A stretch of DNA of 64,000 nt. Source: Bacillota bacterium. Its GTDB lineage: Bacteria > Bacillota > Clostridia > Lachnospirales > Lachnospiraceae. This document shows positions 20,318 through 28,722 of the stretch, one piece after another. A model generated the notes under the pieces. The model worked only from the letters and a program-made list of their open reading frames with translations. It was not told where the DNA came from and did not search any database. The first letter of the stretch is position 1. Each line of letters opens with the position of its first letter. Location of the stretch: NCBI GenBank assembly GCA_023408815.1, contig JAEYJO010000045.1, positions 62,001 to 126,000 on the forward strand, in the 5' to 3' direction. Made by a program: the position numbers and the translations under genes.

Positions 20318-21220
20318 ATGTCAGGTGAGTATATTACAATTTTAACTCCGGCTTATAACAGAGAAGAACGGATGGAAAAGCTTTATTGCAGCTTGAAAGA
20401 GCAAACACTTAAGGTGTTTCAGTGGCTGATTATCGATGACGGAAGCGAAGATAATACGGCACAAACCGTTAAAATATGGCAGGAAGAAGGCAAGATTCCG
20501 ATAGAATACATCTACAAAGAAAATGGCGGTAAGCATACGGCGCTGAATCTCGGTATTTCCCTTATAGAAAGTGAATTAACCTTTATTGTGGATAGTGATG
20601 ACTATCTTCCTTCCGATGCTATATCGATTATTATGGATTATCACAATAAATATAGCGAAAGAAAGAATAAGGATCGTCTTTGTGGTTATAGTTTTTTGCG
20701 GTATTACAGCGATGGAAAGGTTAATACAGCATATTTTCCCGAGGATGAGAAAGTAGATTCCTATCTTCAGGTAAGAATAAACGGAGGCATCGGTGGAGAT
20801 AAGGCGGAAGTTTTTTATACGGAGGCTTTAAAGAAATTTCCTTTTCCGGTATTTCGAGGAGAAAAGTTTCTTCCGGAAGACCTTGTATGGATGCAGATGT
20901 CGGAGGAATATAATATGGTTCATATCAACCAATGTGTGTATTATTGTGATTATTTGGAAGGTGGACTTACAAGAACCGGAAGAAAAATGAAAATCAGATC
21001 GCCAAAGGGCATGTGTCTTCGCTCAAAGATATATTTGGATAATAAAGATGTCCGATTGAAAGTAAAAATAAAAATGATGATTCTTTATATTATTTACGGA
21101 CATGAAGCCGGGGAAGGATGGCGGACCCTTTGCCAAGGAGTGCGATACAAAGGTTTATATGTGTTTTCGCTTCTTCCAGGAATAGCCGCATATTGGTTAT
21201 GGAAAATAAAATATAAATAA
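20318..21220 (+). CDS. GT2 family glycosyltransferase
   Basis: A 300-residue GT-A enzyme: ITILTPAYNREERM at the start, IIDDGSEDNT, KENGGKHTALNLG and FIVDSDDYLPSD (the DxD region, about residue 90). FLPEDLVWMQM near residue 190 is the conserved E-D element. The group with GGKHTALN is common in Firmicutes capsule loci, with varied sugar specificity. TAGGAGG precedes the ATG, and a promoter-like sequence directly upstream suggests it heads a transcription unit. Confidence 0.9.
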   Translation: MSGEYITILTPAYNREERMEKLYCSLKEQTLKVFQWLIIDDGSEDNTAQTVKIWQEEGKIPIEYIYKENGGKHTALNLGISLIESELTFIVDSDDYLPSDAISIIMDYHNKYSERKNKDRLCGYSFLRYYSDGKVNTAYFPEDEKVDSYLQVRINGGIGGDKAEVFYTEALKKFPFPVFRGEKFLPEDLVWMQMSEEYNMVHINQCVYYCDYLEGGLTRTGRKMKIRSPKGMCLRSKIYLDNKDVRLKVKIKMMILYIIYGHEAGEGWRTLCQGVRYKGLYVFSLLPGIAAYWLWKIKYK

Positions 21221-21252
21221 AATTAGCGTTATGTATATAGTAGGAGAAAGCT

Positions 21253-22476
21253 TTGAAAATATTAATGGTAAATAAATTTTTATTTCCTAACGGCGGTTCT
21301 GAGACTTATATTTTTAAGCTGGGCGAAGAACTGGAAAAAATGGGACAGGAAGTGCAATATTTTGGGATGGAACATCCTAAGCGTATAGTAGGAAATAGAG
21401 TTGAGAGCTATACTTCTAATATGGATTTTCATACAGGAAAAATACAAAAGTTCCTTTATCCATTTAAAATCATTTATTCTGTTGAAGCGAAAAAAAAGCT
21501 TAGATTAGTAATGGAAGACTTTAAACCTGATATTGTACATCTAAATAATTTTAATTTTCAGTTAACTCCTTCTATTATTTATGAAGTAAGACGCTTCAAT
21601 AATAAGTACAATAAAAGAACAGCACTTATATATACAGCACATGATTACCAGTGGGTTTGTCCGAATCATATGCTTCGTATTCCTAAAAACGGTGAGTTGT
21701 GTATGCGGTGTGTATGCGGTGATTTATGGAGTTGTATAAAATATAATTGCATTCATAACTCAAAGATTAAAAGTATTCTGGGAACGATAGAAGGTGGATT
21801 GTACGCATTTCTGAAGACATATAGTTATGTAGATAAAATCATATGTCCTAGCGAATTCATGAACTCGGTATTATCGAACAATAGATTATTTAGTGGAAAA
21901 ACAGTAACTTTGCATAACTTTATTGAAAGACATGAGAATATGCAGAAAGTAAAAAGTGAAAAAAAAGAATATGTGTTATATTTTGGCCGTTACGCGGAAG
22001 AGAAGGGCGTAAGAACGCTTTTGCAGGCTTGCAGTGAACTGATAGAGATTCCCTTTGTTTTTGCAGGGAATGGTCCTTTGGAAGACGAAGTGAACAGAGT
22101 AAGCAATATTCAGAATAGAGGATTTCTTGAAGGAAAGGAATTGGAAGAGACGATTCGTAAAGCGAGATTCGTTATATTTCCTTCCGAATGGTATGAAAAT
22201 TGCCCATTTTCCGTAATGGAAGCCCAGATGTATGGGACACCGGTATTGGGAGCCAATATCGGTGGAACTCCGGAGTTAATTAAGGAACATAAGACAGGAG
22301 AACTATTTGAAAGTGGTAATATAGAAGCATTAAAAAGCGGTATTAAGCAAATGTGGGATGATGAGACGTGTTGTGAGAAATATGAGGCGGAATGTGAGGA
22401 TATTTACTTCGATACAACGAAAGAATACTGTGATAAAATGTTGAAGATATACATGCAAGCAAGAAAAGAGGAGTGA
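21253..22476 (+). CDS. GT4 family glycosyltransferase
   Basis: A 407-residue GT-B enzyme with the N-terminal NKFLFPNGGSETYIFKLGEEL pattern of GT4 enzymes and the donor-side LYFGRYAEEKGVRTLLQAC, FPSEWYENCPFSVMEAQMYG (E-x7-E) and GGTPELI. A cysteine-rich segment in the middle (CPNHML then CMRCVCGDLWSC, about residues 136-160) occurs in a subset of capsule GT4 proteins and may bind a metal. The start is TTG 21253 with TAGGAGA six bases upstream. The next gene begins two bases after the stop. Confidence 0.87.
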   Translation: MKILMVNKFLFPNGGSETYIFKLGEELEKMGQEVQYFGMEHPKRIVGNRVESYTSNMDFHTGKIQKFLYPFKIIYSVEAKKKLRLVMEDFKPDIVHLNNFNFQLTPSIIYEVRRFNNKYNKRTALIYTAHDYQWVCPNHMLRIPKNGELCMRCVCGDLWSCIKYNCIHNSKIKSILGTIEGGLYAFLKTYSYVDKIICPSEFMNSVLSNNRLFSGKTVTLHNFIERHENMQKVKSEKKEYVLYFGRYAEEKGVRTLLQACSELIEIPFVFAGNGPLEDEVNRVSNIQNRGFLEGKELEETIRKARFVIFPSEWYENCPFSVMEAQMYGTPVLGANIGGTPELIKEHKTGELFESGNIEALKSGIKQMWDDETCCEKYEAECEDIYFDTTKEYCDKMLKIYMQARKEE

Positions 22477-22477
22477 A

Positions 22478-23485
22478 ATGGCAAAAAGAACGCTATATGG
22501 AACAGTTATAGTAACATACAGATGCAACGCTCGTTGCAATATGTGTGATTGTTTTAAAGACCCGACTAAGCCAAGCGAAGAAATTACTTTGGAAGACATA
22601 AAGAAATTGCCAGAGATGGCGTTTACTAATATAACCGGCGGCGAGCCTTTTATCAGGCAGGATATACCTGAAATAGTACGGGAGCTTTATAAGAAATCGG
22701 ATAGAATTGTTATTTCTACAAATGGATATTTTACAGATCGGATTATTTCACTTTGTAAAGAATTTCCCAAAGTAGGTATACGCATCAGTATCGAGGGGCT
22801 TCAGGAGACTAATGATAAGATAAGGGGGATACCGGATGGATTCAACAGAGGGTACAATACTCTGAAAACGTTGGTTAAGATGAAGCATCCTGACGTGGGC
22901 TTCGGAATGACGGTTCAGGATATGAATTGTGAGGATTTAGTGCCCCTTTACGATATATCCAATGAGCTGGGTATGGAATTTGCTACAGCAACGTTGCACA
23001 ATTCTTTTTATTTCAGAAAGACAGATAACAAAATCGATAATAAATTAAAGGTAGCACAGAATTTTGAAAAATTAATTAATGAATTATTAAAAAGCAGTTC
23101 TCCTAAGAAATGGTTTAGAGCATATTTTAATCATGGTCTAATTAATTATATTTATGGAAATAAGAGATTACTGCCCTGCGATATGTCGAAAAATGCCTTT
23201 TTTATTGACCCTTTTTGTGATGTTTTGCCCTGCAATGGAATGGAAAAGAAAGCAGTTATGGGAAATCTCAGGAATCAGTCATGGGAAGAACTCTGGAATT
23301 CAAAGCAGGCGCAGGAAGTGAGGGTGTGTGCAAAAAATTGTGAAAGGAATTGTTGGATGATAGGAAGCGCATCTCCGGCTATGCATAAATATGTATGGGT
23401 ACCCGGATGGTGGGTAATTAAGCATAAGTTCTTAAAAGGTGGTAAGTATAATTTGGAAGAAAACTCTTTTATTGATAAGAAGTAA
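22478..23485 (+). CDS. Radical SAM protein with C-terminal cysteine cluster (SPASM-like)
   Basis: A 335-residue protein. C16, C20 and C23 form the CxxxCxxC site for the SAM-binding [4Fe-4S] cluster. ITGGEPFIRQD is the GGE motif, and VISTNGYFTD lies in the next strand. The C-terminal part (from about residue 228) has at least six cysteines (LPCDMS, PFCDVLPCNG, VCAKNCERNC), a pattern suiting an auxiliary cluster. GAGGAG precedes the ATG and the gap to the GT4 upstream is one base, so it belongs to the same message. Substrate is unknown. In a glycan locus it could modify a sugar by radical chemistry or modify a peptide; the sequence alone does not decide. Confidence 0.85.
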   Translation: MAKRTLYGTVIVTYRCNARCNMCDCFKDPTKPSEEITLEDIKKLPEMAFTNITGGEPFIRQDIPEIVRELYKKSDRIVISTNGYFTDRIISLCKEFPKVGIRISIEGLQETNDKIRGIPDGFNRGYNTLKTLVKMKHPDVGFGMTVQDMNCEDLVPLYDISNELGMEFATATLHNSFYFRKTDNKIDNKLKVAQNFEKLINELLKSSSPKKWFRAYFNHGLINYIYGNKRLLPCDMSKNAFFIDPFCDVLPCNGMEKKAVMGNLRNQSWEELWNSKQAQEVRVCAKNCERNCWMIGSASPAMHKYVWVPGWWVIKHKFLKGGKYNLEENSFIDKK

Positions 23486-23532
23486 AGGGAAAAGAAATAC
23501 TATTTTGAAAAACTAGAAGGCGGTTTTATAAT

Positions 23533-24405
23533 GTGAAAGAACTAATAAAAGTTGTTTTGGGAAATATAATCTATGTTTTATATAAAATAGGTATCCTAAA
23601 AAATAGAATAAAAGTAGCATCTATCGACGAAACGTTGGACGAATTAATAAAAACGGAGAAGAGTTTAGTTCGTTTTGGAGATGGTGAGATTGTTATGATA
23701 TATGGCAGGCCGATCATTTTACAAAAAGAATCTCCAGATTTGAGTGAGAGGTTGAAAAAAATTATTCATTATGATAACGATGATTTACTAGTTGGGATAC
23801 CGGAAATATTTAATGATTTATCACAATACTCCAGAAGAAGCAGGCGATTTTGGAAAATTCATTTATTAAGTTTTCGCAAGGTCTACGAGAAGTACTGTAA
23901 TTTAGAAAAGCGATATTATAATGCTTTTTTGTCTAGGATGTATTATAATTATCAGGATAAAAAAGATTGCGGCAGGTGGTTAGAAAAGTTTAAGAATGTG
24001 TGGAAAGGGAAAGATATTGTATTTGTGGAAGGGACCGGAACACATAATGGAGTAGGAAATGATTTATTTAGTGATGCGAGTAGTATAGAAAGAATTTTAT
24101 GTCCGTCTTGTAATGCTTTTCAGGTGTATGACTTAATTATAGAAGAATGCATGAAATTACAAAAAAATAAATTGATTTTACTTTCGCTGGGAAGTACGGC
24201 GAAAGTTTTGGCAACAGATTTATTTGATGCAGGATATAGGGTAATTGATATAGGAAACTTGGATATGGAGTATGAGTGGTATTTGAGAAAAGCTGATAGT
24301 AAGACAGAAATAGAAAAACATAAAATTATTGGAAAAGAAGCCAATCAAAAAGCCGGATACATGGAATATTTGCAACAGATTATTGCAAATACAGAGCTTT
24401 CCTAA
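23533..24405 (+). CDS. GT-D fold glycosyltransferase (DUF1792, GT101-like)
   Basis: A 290-residue protein. RFGDGE at residues 47-52 contains the D-x-E (D50, E52) that defines the GT-D fold of DUF1792 proteins such as the glucosyltransferase dGT1 of streptococcal Fap1 glycosylation. Further support is GTHNGVGNDLFSDA (about residues 173-186) and LLSLGSTAKVLATDL. The start is taken as GTG 23533, with AAGGCGG about 12 bases upstream; an overlapping out-of-frame ATG at 23531 stops at once. It is very AT-rich and sits between the radical SAM gene and a GT4. Confidence 0.82.
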   Translation: MKELIKVVLGNIIYVLYKIGILKNRIKVASIDETLDELIKTEKSLVRFGDGEIVMIYGRPIILQKESPDLSERLKKIIHYDNDDLLVGIPEIFNDLSQYSRRSRRFWKIHLLSFRKVYEKYCNLEKRYYNAFLSRMYYNYQDKKDCGRWLEKFKNVWKGKDIVFVEGTGTHNGVGNDLFSDASSIERILCPSCNAFQVYDLIIEECMKLQKNKLILLSLGSTAKVLATDLFDAGYRVIDIGNLDMEYEWYLRKADSKTEIEKHKIIGKEANQKAGYMEYLQQIIANTELS

Positions 24406-24493
24406 CAAAGATATAATTTATGTCAATCCTCTGCTTTTGGAAGGATGATATTTATTTATAATAAATGTATTTGGGTTAATAAAGGAAAAAGAT

Positions 24494-25546
24494 ATGAAGA
24501 TTATATTTGTACTTCCGGATATGCCGGGTGGTGGTTCGGAAAGAGTAGTAGCACTATTGGCAAATGATTTTGTATCCAGAGGATTTGAGGTGTCAATTTT
24601 GTTATTTGCAGGTAACAAAACAGCCTATTCTTTGAATGAACATATAGAAGTTTTTTTTGCCGGCGAAGCTTCCGGTTGGAACATATTTCTTAAGTTAAAG
24701 AGATTGTTAAAAATGCGTGGGTTCTATAGGAAAAACAAGAATTGCTATATTTTTTCCTTTTGTGTTATGGGAACCGTATATTCTGCTTTGGCAGCAATGG
24801 GGATTCCTCATAGAATGTTGGTATCCGAAAGGAATGACCCGACTAGAATTACCCATCAGAGATTAAGGAATTGGTCATATCGGAAGGCGGAAAAGCTAGT
24901 ATTCCAAACTGAAGATATGATGCGGTGTTTTCCGGAAGATATACAGAAAAAATCAGTAGTTATACCTAATCCTGTAGATAAAAACATTCCAAGTCCGTTT
25001 AGGGGAATAAGGAATAAGAAAATAGTAGCCGTTGGACGGCTAGAGCCTCAAAAAAATCATAAATTATTATTGCATGCATATGAGAAGTTTCAAAAAGATT
25101 TTTCGGAATATTCTCTTCATTTATATGGAATTGGTGAGTTAGAAAGAGAATTAAGGCAGATGTCGGACTCGCTTCACATATCAGAACAAACTGTTTTTCA
25201 TGGATTTTGTAATAATGTAAAAGAAGAAATCATAGATTGTGCGATGTTTGTATTGTCTTCTGATTATGAAGGGATATCAAACTCTATGATAGAGGCGCTC
25301 GCGATGGGAATTCCGGTAATATCTACAGACTGTCCGGTGGGTGGCTCCAGATGCTATATTGAAAACGGCGTAAACGGGTTACTGACGCCAGTTGGAGATG
25401 AGAAAGCCCTTGTGGATGCCATGAAAAAGATAGCATGTAGTCAGGAACTTTCCAAAACACTTTCTGAAAATGCAGTAAAAATAAAGGAAACTTATCGCCA
25501 AGAGAAAATTGCGGAAAGATTTTTACAGGAGGCTGGAATAATATGA
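24494..25546 (+). CDS. GT4 family glycosyltransferase
   Basis: A 350-residue GT-B enzyme with MPGGGSERVVALLAN near the start (the GGSE/GGAE acceptor-side loop), VAVGRLEPQKNHKLLLHAY, FHGFCNNVKEEI and SSDYEGISNSMIEALAMG (E-x7-E). It resembles GalNAc- and galactosyltransferases of the PglA/PglJ group, though specificity cannot be assigned. An 88-base AT-rich gap precedes it with no convincing promoter. Its stop overlaps the ATG of the GT8 gene (ATGA). Confidence 0.88.
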   Translation: MKIIFVLPDMPGGGSERVVALLANDFVSRGFEVSILLFAGNKTAYSLNEHIEVFFAGEASGWNIFLKLKRLLKMRGFYRKNKNCYIFSFCVMGTVYSALAAMGIPHRMLVSERNDPTRITHQRLRNWSYRKAEKLVFQTEDMMRCFPEDIQKKSVVIPNPVDKNIPSPFRGIRNKKIVAVGRLEPQKNHKLLLHAYEKFQKDFSEYSLHLYGIGELERELRQMSDSLHISEQTVFHGFCNNVKEEIIDCAMFVLSSDYEGISNSMIEALAMGIPVISTDCPVGGSRCYIENGVNGLLTPVGDEKALVDAMKKIACSQELSKTLSENAVKIKETYRQEKIAERFLQEAGII

Positions 25547-26454
25547 TGCGCATAGCATTTTGTTTTGATGAGAAAATGGCACAGCCGGCCTGTGTTGCAA
25601 TTTCCAGTCTGCTTGACAGCAAGGGGAATCAGGAACATTATGAGATATATTGTATTTGCAATCGGGAAGCAATGGGCATACAAGAACAGTTAAGTAAACT
25701 GGTAAGCAGCAGGGATGCTTTAAGCAACCTTTTTTTCTTGGAGGCCCCCTTATTGTATAGTACAGGATATGAAGTGCGTGGAATTACCAGTACCGCCTAT
25801 TTAAGATTAATGCTTCATCGTTTACTTCCCTTTGTAGATAAGATTATTTATTCCGATGTAGACGTGCTGTTTTGTGGTTCGTTAGCCGAATTATGGAAAA
25901 CAGAAATAAATAATTTTATTTTAGCGGCGGTAAAAGGGACAAGCAATTTCTCAAACGTGTGGGCGGAATGTATGAAACGTGAATATGCACATGAGTTGGA
26001 AGGGCTTGCGGGTAATTATATCAACTCCGGTATTCTATTCATGAATCTTAACCGTATTCGTCAAATAAATCCTGATGAGAAATGGCATGAAATGGCAGAA
26101 AAAAGATATTATTACCAAGATCAGGATATATTAAATATTACCGGTAAGGGTAAGATATTCCACCTACCTTTAGAATATAACGTGGCGGCTAATCTTACGA
26201 ATAAAGACTTGAGCCGTTTTGCCAAGGAGAATATATACACACATGAGGACTGTCTTCGAGCGATAAAGAATCCGGTTATAATTCATTATACAGGTGAGAA
26301 GCCGTGGATCAATAGAGGAGCACACAAGGCAGAATTGTGGTGGAAATATGTTGATTCTCAATCGGATTTGAGAGGGCTTTTTGATAAGAAAAAAATTAAG
26401 AAGCGAAGAACCTCTGGAGTGATTGGAAAAATCAATCGGCATCTATCATGGTAA
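25543..26454 (+). CDS. GT8 family glycosyltransferase (LgtC-like)
   Basis: A 303-residue retaining GT-A enzyme. RIAFCFDEKMAQPACVAISSLL at the N-terminus corresponds to the UDP-sugar binding strand, KIIYSDVDVLFCG holds the DxD metal site (about residue 103), YINSGILFMNL and YYQDQDILN are conserved family blocks, and IIHYTGEKPW carries the C-terminal histidine. The family transfers glucose or galactose from UDP-sugars. The gene is coupled by ATGA overlap to the GT4 upstream. A second ATG one codon in (25546) is equally possible as start. Confidence 0.88.
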   Translation: MMRIAFCFDEKMAQPACVAISSLLDSKGNQEHYEIYCICNREAMGIQEQLSKLVSSRDALSNLFFLEAPLLYSTGYEVRGITSTAYLRLMLHRLLPFVDKIIYSDVDVLFCGSLAELWKTEINNFILAAVKGTSNFSNVWAECMKREYAHELEGLAGNYINSGILFMNLNRIRQINPDEKWHEMAEKRYYYQDQDILNITGKGKIFHLPLEYNVAANLTNKDLSRFAKENIYTHEDCLRAIKNPVIIHYTGEKPWINRGAHKAELWWKYVDSQSDLRGLFDKKKIKKRRTSGVIGKINRHLSW

Positions 26455-26493
26455 TAACCATTGTAAGAGATTATGGAAGGATATATTTATTAT

Positions 26494-27639
26494 ATGAAGA
26501 TATTATATATAGCACCGCGTTTTCATACCAATCAAGCGCCAATTATGAAGGGGTGGCTGGAACGTGGAGATGAAGTAATGTTTATCAGCTATTACAAAGC
26601 TCCTATCGAGGACTATTCTTATATACAGCCAGTTGTTATAGGATTTTCAGCAGTATATAAGTTTTTTGACTGGCTATATGTGGATATAATTAAAAGAAAT
26701 GATTTAAATGCGCTGACATTTAAAATTGTCCATGGATTTCCTCCGGTATTTAAATTGCGAAAAGCAATCAAGAATTGGAAGCCTGATATTGTTATTATGA
26801 GAGATCGCACAATTTATTCGATTGTTTCATACTTAATAACAAAAAAGATGGATTGCCGGTGTATTCTTTATAATCAAAGCCCCTTGTGGGATAAACCGCT
26901 CAAACAGGATTTTATGCATCGACTGGTAAGAAAACTAACACCTCATTACCGAATGACTTCAGTAATGGGAGTGGAAGAAAAAGGGAAAGAGATTGCTTCC
27001 CGTTCTTATTTTATTCCTTTTGCTGTAGAGCCGCAGCAATCTCCAAATGAAAAGAAATATTTTAAGGGAGACAGGGTTAACATACTCTGCATAGGAAAAT
27101 TTGAGCCACGCAAACATCATATGATGCTGATGGATGTTTTAATGGAGATTTCGCAGGAAAGTCAGGAACGGTTTCATCTAACGGTTATCGGAGAAGCAAC
27201 AAATAGGCATCAGAAGCTCTTTTTTACAGAAGTAAAAGCACATGTAGAGGATGGTTTGGAAGAATTGGTGGAGATAAAGACTAACGTGCCAAGAAGCCAA
27301 GTAGACGATTACTATAAAGAAGCAGATATATTTGTTATTCCGAGCACCAGAGAAATGGCCTCAGTTTCCCAGTTAGAAGCCATGAGTTTTTCCTTACCGG
27401 TAATATGCAGTAAAGAAAATGGAACATCATGCTATGTAAAACACGGAAGTACCGGCTATCTTTTCGAGGATTGTGATAAGGCAGATTTGAAAGAGAAGTT
27501 GAAAATGCTGGCATTAGATAGAAAACAAATTCTGAAATTGGGTGCGAATGCCTATGATTCAGTGCTGAATAACTATACCTTTAGAAACTACTATGAAGGA
27601 ATTCATAATATTTTAGATCAGATGGAACAAGACGCTTAA
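26494..27639 (+). CDS. GT4 family glycosyltransferase
   Basis: A 381-residue GT-B enzyme beginning MKILYIAPRFHTNQ. The donor half has LCIGKFEPRKHHMMLMDVL, VPRSQVDDYYKEADIFVIPS and REMASVSQLEAMSFSLPV (E-x7-E type). The frame extends seven codons upstream to 26473, but ATG 26494 has AAGGA about 11 bases upstream and matches the family start. No transmembrane helix is seen. Specificity is unknown. Confidence 0.87.
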   Translation: MKILYIAPRFHTNQAPIMKGWLERGDEVMFISYYKAPIEDYSYIQPVVIGFSAVYKFFDWLYVDIIKRNDLNALTFKIVHGFPPVFKLRKAIKNWKPDIVIMRDRTIYSIVSYLITKKMDCRCILYNQSPLWDKPLKQDFMHRLVRKLTPHYRMTSVMGVEEKGKEIASRSYFIPFAVEPQQSPNEKKYFKGDRVNILCIGKFEPRKHHMMLMDVLMEISQESQERFHLTVIGEATNRHQKLFFTEVKAHVEDGLEELVEIKTNVPRSQVDDYYKEADIFVIPSTREMASVSQLEAMSFSLPVICSKENGTSCYVKHGSTGYLFEDCDKADLKEKLKMLALDRKQILKLGANAYDSVLNNYTFRNYYEGIHNILDQMEQDA

Positions 27640-27686
27640 GCGATTTGAAGAAGGTAGAGGCTGCGTAGATAAAGGGAGACGGAAAA

Positions 27687-28706
27687 GTGAATTTGAAAGA
27701 GCAAGTTCCATTCTTTTTGTATTGTTTGAAAAAAAGAAATGATAGCAGATTTATTAAAAGCGTATATAGACTTGGGGATAAATCTAGCTGTGTTGATTTA
27801 GAAAAAGGGGGAGATGAACCAACCGACAAAGTAGTGTATCACATTGCTCAGGGTGCTACACATTCCGGTTTTTTTGCGGATTATAATAGAATGCTGGATT
27901 TATTATATTTTGCCGACTATTATGGAATGATTCCGGTAGTAGAATATGATAAGGAATGCTCTTATGCAGAAGAACATCCAGTAAATGGAACGAGGAATCC
28001 TTTTGAATATTATTTTGCACAGCCGGGCGGTATTTCTTTAGAAGAGGCAATGAAATACAGCGTTAGACTATGCAGTAGAAAAGAAAATACGGCTCTTGCA
28101 GGAACGTGGAACAATGGTGGAAGCTATTATAGACTGTCAGAAGAATATATAGTGCAACTTGGAAGAATGACGGAAAAATATATTTCTTTAAATGAGTATA
28201 CTAAGAAAAAGATATTCGGAGATATAGAAAACCTTTTAGGACAAAAAAAGTGTATAGGTGTACATGTGCGGGGAACAGATTTTAAACAAAACTATAATAG
28301 GCATCCAGTGCGAGTATCTCCGCAAGAGTATTTAGAGAAAACAAAACATCTATTGGAAAAAGGAAATTATGATTTTGTGTTTTTGGCAACGGATGATACA
28401 GAGGCGCTTACACTATTTAAAAAATCTCTTGGAAATAAAGTATGCTTTTATGAAGACGTTATAAGGAGCGATGGAAACGAAACTGTGATGAAAAGTGAAG
28501 TAAAGAGGAAAAATCATCGCTATTTATTAGGATTAGAAGTTTTAAGAGATATGTATACGCTAGCAGCCTGTGATGGATTAGTGGCCGGTTTTTCACAAGT
28601 AAGTTATGCAGCGAGGATACAAAAATCAGCACAGCGAGAAAGATATTTTGATATAGTAATAATTGACAAAGGCGAAAATAGTAATAAAAGATATTGCCCA
28701 ACATAA
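27687..28706 (+). CDS. O-fucosyltransferase/NodZ-like GT-B protein
   Basis: A 339-residue protein. GVHVRGTDFKQ (about residues 192-202) with a following HP is the GDP-fucose-binding HVRGTD motif shared by NodZ/GT23, O-FucT (GT65/68) and related families. YHIAQGATHSGFFADYNRMLDLLYFAD near residue 52 is the N-terminal G-rich block, and GLVAGFSQVSYAA near residue 300 matches the acceptor/donor loop. It is therefore a second type of GDP-6-deoxyhexose transferase next to the GT11 enzymes. The start is GTG 27687 with GGGAG about nine bases upstream. Confidence 0.72.
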   Translation: MNLKEQVPFFLYCLKKRNDSRFIKSVYRLGDKSSCVDLEKGGDEPTDKVVYHIAQGATHSGFFADYNRMLDLLYFADYYGMIPVVEYDKECSYAEEHPVNGTRNPFEYYFAQPGGISLEEAMKYSVRLCSRKENTALAGTWNNGGSYYRLSEEYIVQLGRMTEKYISLNEYTKKKIFGDIENLLGQKKCIGVHVRGTDFKQNYNRHPVRVSPQEYLEKTKHLLEKGNYDFVFLATDDTEALTLFKKSLGNKVCFYEDVIRSDGNETVMKSEVKRKNHRYLLGLEVLRDMYTLAACDGLVAGFSQVSYAARIQKSAQRERYFDIVIIDKGENSNKRYCPT

Positions 28707-28722
28707 GGAGCAGAAGTATAAG

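Noticed and set aside
24430..24470. TATAAT sequence upstream of the GT4 at 24494
   Set aside because: No -35 element at a 16-18 base distance; the nearest TTGGAA is only 14 bases away.
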